From assembly GCA_029777215.1 (NCBI GenBank), contig JAKOSQ010000320.1, forward strand, positions 1 to 5,074: 5,074 nucleotides of DNA. Direction: 5' to 3'. Positions 4,899 to 5,074 of this stretch are shown here, one piece after another. Origin of the DNA: Bacillota bacterium. Lineage in GTDB: Bacteria; Bacillota; Clostridia; Oscillospirales; Oscillospiraceae. The translations under genes and the position numbers were made by a program. A model generated the notes under the pieces. It did no database searches and was not told where the DNA came from. It saw nothing but the letters and a program-made list of their open reading frames with translations. The number at the start of each line of letters is the position of its first letter. Positions within the stretch are counted from its first letter, which is position 1.

Positions 4899-5074
4899 TT
4901 ACTTCTCAAGAGTGGGGAGGATATATTCGACTTCCTCGTGCGGACGCGGGATGACATGGACGGAAATGAGTTCGCCCACGCGCTCCGCTGCCGCCGCACC
5001 CGCGTCAGTCGCCGCCTTGACTGCGCCGACGTCGCCGCGGACCATCACGGTGACGAGACCGCCGCCGACATGGA
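4899..5074 (-). CDS. eutM: EutM/PduA-like hexameric (BMC-H) shell protein, N-terminus beyond window
   Basis: This is the C-terminal 57 residues of a single-domain BMC shell protein, whose hexamers tile the facets of the compartment. The visible part begins [20 protein letters not shown] and ends [10 protein letters not shown], followed by a TAA stop. The [16 protein letters not shown] block, the Ala-rich helix [14 protein letters not shown] (20-33) and the [12 protein letters not shown] segment (38-49) are hallmarks of EutM and PduA. The similarity to EutM is very high, including the RPH motif before the last helix. About 40 N-terminal residues, including the pore loop, lie outside the window, so pore character cannot be read. 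Its stop is 46 bases before the eutT TTG, consistent with eutM-eutT adjacency in Firmicute eut operons. PduA, PduJ or CcmK-type naming is possible, but the eut neighbours favour EutM. Confidence 0.94.
   Translation of the reverse strand, partial: HVGGGLVTVMVRGDVGAVKAATDAGAAAAERVGELISVHVIPRPHEEVEYILPTLEK

Larger units (their letters stand above)
1..5074 (-). other. Segment of a BMC (eut-type) operon with pduS/pduT-type genes
   Basis: Seven co-directional genes, two of them cut by the window edges, are separated by 10-57 bases with no terminator in between. The set covers shell (eutM, pduT-like), cofactor supply (eutT, pduS-like), CoA recycling (pduL) and accessory functions (eutJ and an unnamed eut protein). 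Signature enzymes (eutBC, aldehyde and alcohol dehydrogenases) and regulators (eutVW) are not in the window and would be expected on either side. Confidence 0.85.

Overview
The window is the middle of a bacterial microcompartment (BMC) operon of the ethanolamine-utilisation (eut) type. Every supportable gene lies on the minus strand, so transcription runs from high to low coordinates. The order is: end of a hexameric shell protein (EutM/PduA-like, 4899-5074); cobalamin adenosyltransferase EutT (4064-4852); phosphotransacylase PduL (3442-4053); Hsp70-fold EutJ (2599-3417); a eut-associated protein of unproven function (1842-2576); a PduS-like iron-sulfur cobalamin reductase (456-1784); and a PduT-like tandem-domain shell protein that runs off the left edge (1-443). 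Gaps are 10-57 bases, most genes have a clear ribosome binding site, and no terminator or internal promoter is evident. This reads as one polycistronic segment.

The genes work together as follows. EutM and the PduT-like protein build the shell. The PduS-like protein is expected to reduce cob(II)alamin, and EutT then adenosylates it to coenzyme B12, the cofactor of ethanolamine ammonia-lyase (EutBC, not in the window). PduL converts acyl-CoA made in the lumen (acetyl-CoA in a eut pathway) to acyl phosphate and recycles CoA. EutJ is presumed to be a chaperone or reactivation factor. The unnamed protein and PduL both begin with a short amphipathic helix of the kind that targets cargo to the shell. 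The signature enzyme is outside the window, so ethanolamine as substrate is inferred from EutT, EutJ, the unnamed eut protein and EutM.

The notable feature is a mix of eut genes (eutM, eutT, eutJ) with pdu-type genes (pduL, pduS, pduT). This would supply both reduction and adenosylation of B12 from one operon. Three proteins depart from the best-studied Salmonella versions: EutT lacks the His/Cys metal motif, the PduS-like protein has a degenerate flavin/nucleotide loop, and the PduT-like protein has Gly where PduT has its cluster-ligating Cys.

The organism is probably a Firmicute of class Clostridia with fairly high GC, such as an Oscillospiraceae-like gut bacterium. The basis is the use of PduL in a eut operon, a metal-motif-free EutT, strong AAGGAG-type ribosome binding sites and GC-rich codons. 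This is an inference from gene content and composition, not from a marker gene.
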